From NCBI RefSeq assembly GCF_015694525.1, contig NZ_JADQDM010000007.1, forward strand, positions 228,526-292,525: 64,000 nucleotides of DNA, given 5' to 3'. Both the position numbers and the translations under genes were made by a program. How positions within the stretch are numbered: position 1 is the stretch's first letter; each line of letters begins with the position of its first letter. The notes beneath the pieces are model-generated. The model was not told where the DNA came from. It worked only from the letters and a program-made list of their open reading frames with translations, and searched no databases. This document shows positions 58,413-64,000 of the stretch, in pieces. This DNA comes from Hymenobacter ruricola. GTDB taxonomy: Bacteria; Bacteroidota; Bacteroidia; Cytophagales; Hymenobacteraceae.

Positions 58413-60851
58413 ATGCCCAACCTCTACCTCGAAGCCCAGTTGGCCGTGTACCGGCACCTACTGGCCCGCCACGCCCAGGACCCCACCTTCCGGTTTTCGC
58501 TGCGGCGGGCCTTCGGCAAAACGCCCACCGCGGCCCAGGGCCTCTTTACCGGCACAGCCAAATCGCGCTACTTTGCTTTTACGCTCTGGCATGTTCCCTT
58601 GGGGTATCCGGGAGCGGCGCAGGAGCTTATCAGCTACTTCATAAAGCTAGCTCCCGACGACACCTTTCGGCTAAGCGCCGAAGTGCTGGTGCCCCGCGAA
58701 GTGCCTGCCGACGGCGGCACCGAATGGCACGCGAACACCGCTGCCAGCCGCGACCTGGTGTGAGAGCTACAGCGCCAGGACTGGCCCGCCGGGGTGCAAT
58801 GGGTGGCTGCCCCGTCCGCCAACAAAATGCTGGAACTGACTTACCGGGCCGCCAAAGACCTGCCCGATATTCCGGCCCTACTGGCGGCGCTCGACCAATT
58901 GCTCGACGCTACCCGGCCCGGCATCGACGCGGCTGTGGCGGCACACGCCGCCGCTACGCCCGGCTGGGTGGGGCACCCGTTCGCGGGGGTGCAATTTGAA
59001 CAGATGCGTCAGCGAGCCGAAGCCAAATGCGCCGCCCTGCTGGCGGGGCACTACCCGGACGAGAAGCGTGCCCGCCACTACTGGACCACGCAAGTGGAAG
59101 CCGATTCAGAGGTATGGCCACGATTTCAGCAACAGGGCGAGGTTCGGCCGCTATTCGGGAAGCTGTTTGCTACCGAAACCGGCGACAGTGGCAAGGTATT
59201 GCCGCAGGCCCGGCCCGGCGACGTGGTACTAGTAACCCGCGGCCCCCGCCAGGTGCTGGGTGTGGGCGTGCTCACAGGCCGCTTCGCGACCGATGCGGCC
59301 GGGGCCTACTGCCCCACCGAGTGGCTGCTCACCACGCCCGTGGAGCTATCGGGCACGCCCTTCAACACCGGCCAGAGCCTCTGGAACCGCACCACGCAGT
59401 AGGACGCGGTGCGCGCGGCCTACGCCGACGTGGCTCCGGCCGACCTGGCCCGGCTAGAAGCGGTGCTGGCCGGCCAGCCCCACCTGACCGGCGCTGCCGA
59501 GGACGAACCCGAGGAAACAGAAGACTTGCCGGAGCCGGTCGCCTACTGGTGGCTGAACATCAACCCGAAATTCTGGAAAGTAACTGACTTTGAAGTGGGC
59601 CAGGAACAAACCTATACGAGCCACAACGACAATGGCAACAAGCGCAATGTGTACGCCCACTTCCAGAAAGTGCAGTCCGGCGACCTGGTGATTGGCTACG
59701 AAACCACGCCTACCAAGCGCGTGCGGGCCATTCTGGAAATAACAAAGGGACTGCATACGCCCGAAGACGGCGAGGAGCTTATCATTCTGCGGGTGAAGGA
59801 ATTTGTGCGGGAAGAACTGACGCTGAAGCAGCTGCAGGAAATGCTGGAACTGGCCGACGCTGCCCCGCTGAAAGGGTCGCAGGGCAGCTTGTTTAAGCTC
59901 ACCCAGATTGAATACAAGGCCATTGAGAAGCGGGCACAACGAATTGAAGCCCCACCCCTGCCTGCCTACACGCTGGCCGACGCAGAACAGGACTTGTTTC
60001 TGAGCACCGACGAGATACAGAACCTGCAAACGGCCCTTAAACGCAAGAAGAACCTGATTGTGCAGGGGCCGCCCGGCGTAGGCAAGACCTACGTGGCCCG
60101 CCGCCTGGCTTGGCTGCAAATGAAAGAAAAGGACGACAACCGGATACAGTTGGTGCAATTTCACCAGAGCTACAGCTATGAGGATTTTATCCGGGGCTGG
60201 CGGCCCACAGCTGGGGGCGCGTTTGAGTTGGCCAACGGCGTGTTTGTGGATTTCGTGCGCCGGGCGCAGCACGACCAGGCCCACGACTATTTCTTCCTCA
60301 TCGACGAAATTAACCGGGGCAACCTGAGCAAGATTTTTGGGGAGCTGCTGATGCTGCTGGAAGCCGACAAGCGCGACCTGCAGTACGCCATGCCCCTCAC
60401 CTACCGCAAGGAGGGCGAAGCGCCGTTCTACCTGCCGTCCAACCTGTTCGTGATTGGCACGATGAATACGGCCGACCGCTCGCTGGCGCTGGTGGACTAC
60501 GCGCTGCGCCGGCGCTTCACCTTCGTAGAGCTGGAGCCCCACCTCGATGGCAAGCTGGCCGCCTATTTGCAGCACGCCGGAGTACCTGCCGGGCTGGCCG
60601 GCACGCCGCTCGAACGGGTGCAGAAGCTCAATCAGCAAATCATGAAAGACCGGAACCTGGGCGCGGGTTTCCAGATTGGGCACAGCTACTTCTGCGTGCC
60701 CTTGGGCGGCGAAGCGCCGGAGGCCTGGTGGCAGGCCATTGTGGCCCACGACCTGGCCCCGCTACTACGGGAATACTGGTTTGACGACCTGGAAGGCAAG
60801 AAGGCGGCCAGCGCCGTAGCTGCTCTGCTGGGCCAGACGCCGGCCGCCTAA
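58413..60851 (+). pseudogene. mcrB: McrB-like GTPase gene with two in-frame stops
   Basis: One frame runs from 58413 (MPNLYLEAQLAVYRHLLARH) to 60851 but is broken by TGA at 58761-58763 and TAG at 59400-59402, with homologous-looking protein on both sides. Domain order: DUF-type N-terminus, an EVE-like region, a second EVE domain (YWWLNINPKFWKVTDF ... SGDLVIGYET) at about 59545-59740, then the AAA+ GTPase: GPPGVGKTY (about 60066-60092), FLIDEINRGNLSKIFGE and GTMNTADRSLALVDYALRRR. The AAA part after the TAG could be made from GTG 59409. McrB powers McrC cleavage of modified DNA. Confidence 0.85.
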
Positions 60852-61951
60852 TGGAAATTCCGGTTCAAAACCTTTACCATCTGCTTACCTACGCCTGGGA
60901 CCAGCTGGAAGAAGCGGAGCAGGTAAGCGTGACGGCCGAGTCCGCTGATACGCTGCTCGACCTGCTGGCCCGGGTACTGGTGCAGGGTACCTCCCACGTG
61001 CTGAAGCGGGGGTTGGCCCGCGACTACCTGCCCCAGCAGGAGCTGACCGGCCGCCTGCGCGGCAAGCTGCTGCTGGCCGACTCGATACGCCAGCAAACGC
61101 TGCCCACGGCCCGGGCCTGGTGCGCCTTCGACGAGCTGAGCCATGACGTGCTGGTAAACCGACTGCTCAAATCGGCCATTCACTATCTGCTGACGGCTCC
61201 CCAGCTGGCTTCCCCGCTACGCCAGGAGCTGCGGGCCTTGTACGTGCGCCTGGGCGACGTGACGCTGGTGCCGGTGCCCGATGTGCGCCAGTATGAGCAA
61301 GCACGGCTACACCGCCACACGGCGCACTACCGACTGCTGCTGAGCATCTGCCGACTGGTGCACGAGGAAGTATTGCTCACTCAGGAAGCTGGCGACCATC
61401 TATTTCGTGATTTCACGGGCAGCGATAAGCGGATGGCCGCCCTTTTTGAGCAATTTGTGCGCAACTTTTACCGGCATAAATACCTGTTAAAAGAGAGCAA
61501 TTTTAAAGTGCAAGTCGAGCAATTGGAATGGGATGTGGAGGCGATTGGAACACTGGCGAAGGCCGTGTTGCCTAAGATGAAGACCGACGTATCGCTGACG
61601 GCGGCAAACGAAAAACTCATTATCGACTGCAAGTTTTACCGGAAGGCGCTGAAACCGCACTATAACAAGGAGAAGCTGATTTCGAGCAACCTGTACCAGT
61701 TGTATACCTATGTGGAGCACGCCCGCCGCCAAAAGCCCAAGCGGCGCGTGCGGGGTATGCTACTGTACCCGGTGGTACAGCAGCCACTATACTTACAGTA
61801 TAAGCTAACCGGCACGGCTGACTGGCTAGAGGTGGCGACTATTGACTTAGGCCAGCACTGGAGCGGAGTGGAAAAGGACTTACTGGCGCTGCTGCAGTGG
61901 CCAGTTGAGCCAGAGGGTCCGGCGGAGGCAACTGATGGGCAAGCAGCGTAG
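60851..61951 (+). CDS. mcrC: McrC-like endonuclease subunit
   Basis: A 366-aa protein with the McrC plan: N-terminal helical region (NLYHLLTYAWDQLE) and C-terminal PD-(D/E)XK domain, MKTDVSL ... KLIIDCKFYRKAL. The start overlaps the mcrB stop by one base (TAATG), so it is translationally coupled to mcrB. If mcrB cannot be read through, McrC would be made without its motor. The catalytic core is intact. Confidence 0.9.
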   Translation: MEIPVQNLYHLLTYAWDQLEEAEQVSVTAESADTLLDLLARVLVQGTSHVLKRGLARDYLPQQELTGRLRGKLLLADSIRQQTLPTARAWCAFDELSHDVLVNRLLKSAIHYLLTAPQLASPLRQELRALYVRLGDVTLVPVPDVRQYEQARLHRHTAHYRLLLSICRLVHEEVLLTQEAGDHLFRDFTGSDKRMAALFEQFVRNFYRHKYLLKESNFKVQVEQLEWDVEAIGTLAKAVLPKMKTDVSLTAANEKLIIDCKFYRKALKPHYNKEKLISSNLYQLYTYVEHARRQKPKRRVRGMLLYPVVQQPLYLQYKLTGTADWLEVATIDLGQHWSGVEKDLLALLQWPVEPEGPAEATDGQAA

Positions 61952-61956
61952 TCGCG

Positions 61957-62196
61957 CTATACCCGGTATTTCAGCAGAAAGCCGGGCTGTACCTCCACAA
62001 ACCCAAACTCACTGAGCGGGTGGTACTCAAAGCGACGGGGCTGGCCCATGTTGTTCCAGCCTTCAGGGCAGTACAAACGAGTTGCCGAGCGTGAGCCTGG
62101 TGATTTGGCCGTCTTATGAACTACCTGTGATACAATAAAGACGATGTATGCCAGAATGGTTGACTTGTCTGAGATTACATAAAATTGCCGATACAT
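61957..62196 (-). CDS. Small hypothetical protein
   Basis: A 79-aa frame (MYRQFYVISDKSTILAYIVF) with a partly hydrophobic start and GWNNMGQPRRFEYHPLSEFG. It lies convergent with mcrC, 5 bases from its stop. No family was recognised. It may be a real small gene or a chance frame; no composition test was done. Confidence 0.4.
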   Translation of the reverse strand: MYRQFYVISDKSTILAYIVFIVSQVVHKTAKSPGSRSATRLYCPEGWNNMGQPRRFEYHPLSEFGFVEVQPGFLLKYRV

Positions 62197-62248
62197 GTAG
62201 GAAATAGAGCGACCGTAGGTTTGTGGCTCACTGATTCACTGCGTGATT

Positions 62249-63138
62249 ATGTCAATCGAAAGTCTAGCTGCGCCAGCATCGGGTCGCAGCTTCTCTGACC
62301 TCGCCCTCGAACTAGGGGTAGCTATTCCCACTGATGGAAGCCATAGGGTTAGACAAGCTGCCTCAGTTACGGCTCTTGATTTGCCGGTGCCAACTCCATC
62401 TAGTCTGAAACCTGGTGAAGTGTATTCTACCACCGAATACACCTTATTTCACCTATTGCCTGAAAACCGCATGGTTGACCAACGGCATGTGCGCAAGTTG
62501 GTGGCGCAGATTGCCAAAGAAAATCTGCTTCACATCAAACCCCTTGATGTAACTGCCAATTTGGGGGTTATTGATGGACAGCACCGCTTAGCCGCCGCCC
62601 GCCTGCTGGGTTTACCCATCTTCTACCGTGTTTCATCAGAACTCGGGGGCCAGCATATTGCTTCGCTGAATACCACCAGCAAAAACTGGCAGGCACTGAT
62701 TATCTACATCACTGGACGGTATTAGGCAAGCAGGATTACCAGCTACTGACAGACTTTATGAAGCGACATCCCATGATTAGCTTCTCGAATGCGAAAGCAA
62801 TGTTGGCCGCCAACTCCGATAAGAATGCCGAGGAATTTAAAGCTGGCTTATATCATGCCTGTGATGCTCATAATGCCGAGACTGTGGCAAACCTGGCCGA
62901 GCTTATCAAAGCCGAAGCAAACTTCAAATATGCTTTTGACACCCGCTTCGTCGCATCCATGTACTATTGCATCACGGCGGTAAAAGGATTCGACCCAAAA
63001 GTTTTTATGCGCAAGCTGTTGCACAACCCCAAAGCACTTGTGCGTTGCGCTACGCACAAGCAGTACATGGAAATGCTCTCCGGCATTTATAACTATAAAA
63101 CTACTGAAACCCATAAAGTACGCTTCTTGCTAGCATGA
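62249..63138 (+). pseudogene. ParB-like nuclease-domain gene with a frameshift
   Basis: The first part (62249-62725) has the ParB core: RKLVAQIAKENLLHIKPLDV, then GVIDGQHRLAAARLLGLPIF. At NTTSKNWQ the frame slips: the 62714-62760 bases read in the +1 frame give GTDYLHHWTVLGKQDYQLL and run on to FMKRHPMISFSNAK and the end at 63138. One missing G near 62690-62692 (cagGgcact expected) restores the protein. ParB-type proteins act in partitioning or as nucleases. Its end overlaps the sigma gene by four bases. Confidence 0.82.
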
Positions 63139-63815
63139 GCATCCGCGACGAACAGGATGCGCGTCACCAAGCGGTAGTGCGTGCCTATTATGAAACAAAC
63201 GACAGCACATTACTGGGCCCGATGCTAACCGAGTTGTGTACACGCTTGGAAAAGTTCCTGTGCTACAAGGGGCTGCGTGACAAGGACCTATTAAATGATT
63301 TAGTACAGGACACCATGATTGCTGTCCTGACTGACCTGCGTCATCATAAGTATGCCGGTACGGGCTCTGTGGCATCTTGGGTTAATCAGATTGGCTGGCA
63401 TTTATACTGCCAATACCTCCGGCGTAAGACCAATCATATTACCCAACCGGGTGTTCGCGATAACCCTTTCTTTGGACTGTCGCTGTTAGAAACGATGGAC
63501 GAACTACCCGCTACCGAGGATGAGGACTGTGCCAAAGCTTTGGTAATAGCCGCTACTGAATTCGTGCTACGGCTGGATGCCGATATCCGTATACCCCTGG
63601 CACTGTACTGTTTTCGAGCTATGCCGGTAGCAGAAGCCGCCCAACAGTTGGGAATTACGTCCCACCAATTCCGCGCCCGTGTGGGCCAAGGCATGGCATT
63701 GCTGGCTAATTGGGGGAATACTCAAGCCATGCCTACAGGCGGCACTTGGTCTGCAGTGCGCCACCTTGATACCGGGCCCCTATTTCAGAAGCCAGCTATG
63801 CCTTCGGATAATTAG
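63135..63815 (+). CDS. ECF-type RNA polymerase sigma factor
   Basis: A 226-aa sigma factor. Region 2: DLLNDLVQDTMIAVLTDL and SVASWVNQIGWHLYCQYLRR. Region 4: LALYCFRAMPVAEAAQQLGI, TSHQFRARVGQGMALL (HTH). It would direct polymerase to a small set of promoters, possibly those of its own element. It overlaps the ParB-like gene by four bases (ATGA). No anti-sigma gene is visible next to it. Confidence 0.87.
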   Translation: MSIRDEQDARHQAVVRAYYETNDSTLLGPMLTELCTRLEKFLCYKGLRDKDLLNDLVQDTMIAVLTDLRHHKYAGTGSVASWVNQIGWHLYCQYLRRKTNHITQPGVRDNPFFGLSLLETMDELPATEDEDCAKALVIAATEFVLRLDADIRIPLALYCFRAMPVAEAAQQLGITSHQFRARVGQGMALLANWGNTQAMPTGGTWSAVRHLDTGPLFQKPAMPSDN

Positions 63816-63935
63816 AACCTATTTATCATGCCCACTTGACAGATTTTTTCGTGCTAATAACAGCATATGGTCAGTAAGCAAAAAGACATTGTATAATAAG
63901 ACGGTGTTATGCACCTGTGAGCGAAATTAGCGGGT

Positions 63936-64000
63936 ATGGAAATTACCCGCCGAGGCTATCCCAGCGACGTGACCGACGACGAATGGGCTTTTTGGCTGCC
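63936..64000 (+). CDS. IS5-family transposase, 5' end (cut by right window edge)
   Basis: About 21 codons: MEITRRGYPSDVTDDEWAFW then LP. The YPSDVTDDEWA start is the hallmark of IS5-type DDE transposases. The left IS end should lie between 63816 and 63935, but no inverted repeat can be identified without the other end. It belongs to a different IS from the one at 43727. Confidence 0.8.
   Translation, partial: MEITRRGYPSDVTDDEWAFWL

Overview
The window looks like a high-GC member of the Bacteroidota, most likely a Hymenobacter-type Cytophagales. This is an inference. It rests on the integrase family, on TAnnTTTG-type promoter boxes with no clear Shine-Dalgarno sites, and on the type of accessory genes. 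No tRNA, rRNA or CRISPR array was seen. Almost everything here is accessory DNA: integrases, phage-like genes, insertion sequences and a dense set of anti-phage genes.

1-2.8 kb: the tail of a tyrosine recombinase (cut by the left edge), a small HTH gene and two families of unknown proteins (here called A and B/B'). The same module recurs at 40.7-43.7 kb (integrase, small HTH gene, A, B). The DNA between is therefore probably an integrated element, or two related elements side by side. 2.9-12.3 kb: a broken HipB-like gene behind two palindromic operators, an excisionase-like gene, an HNH nuclease, a leftward recombination-type cluster (PD-(D/E)XK exonuclease and partners), a SLOG protein, about 1.2 kb of GC-rich DNA with hairpins, a one-TM holin-like protein with an M15 endolysin, and a secreted metallo-beta-lactamase-fold protein. 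35.2-40.3 kb: a C5-methylase-like protein, DnaB, a DUF1376-type replication protein, small HTH genes and a LexA/S24 repressor beside the integrase. No capsid, portal, tail or terminase gene was recognised, so the element resembles a satellite or integrative element more than a complete prophage.

12.4-35 kb is a defence block inside that element: a DUF559/Vsr-like nuclease, a type II-short CBASS (CD-NTase, lone E2-like protein, HNH-SAVED effector), an XRE/ImmA-IrrE/PIN three-gene module, a second HNH nuclease, a 1328-aa SIR2 protein, and a seven-gene leftward operon. That operon encodes a beta-class DNA methyltransferase, HerA, NurA with a zinc-ribbon insert, an SF1 helicase, an unknown 711-aa protein, a class I methyltransferase and an AlkB-like dioxygenase. 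I do not recognise it as a named system, and it is my first candidate for something undescribed. It is visibly more AT-rich than its surroundings.

43.7-62 kb: a 792-bp IS5-family element with CTAG repeats has cut off a caspase/CHAT-like gene at the end of a second large leftward defence operon. Read from its start, that operon encodes a PLD-type nuclease, two sister type III-like Mod methyltransferases, a type III Res helicase-nuclease, a 69-aa protein, an AAA ATPase with a PD-(D/E)XK partner, a DndD-like SMC ATPase, a HerA-like ATPase and the truncated peptidase. It is the second novelty candidate. Divergent from it is McrBC, whose mcrB carries two in-frame stop codons. 62-64 kb: a frameshifted ParB-like gene coupled to an ECF-type sigma factor, and the start of another transposase at the right edge.

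In working order, the systems cover nucleotide signalling (CBASS), NAD-depletion-type abortive infection (SIR2), modification-dependent cleavage (McrBC, if intact elsewhere), restriction-modification with DNA-end processing (the two large operons) and TA-like control. Several genes are visibly decaying (hipB-like, caspase-like, mcrB, parB-like).
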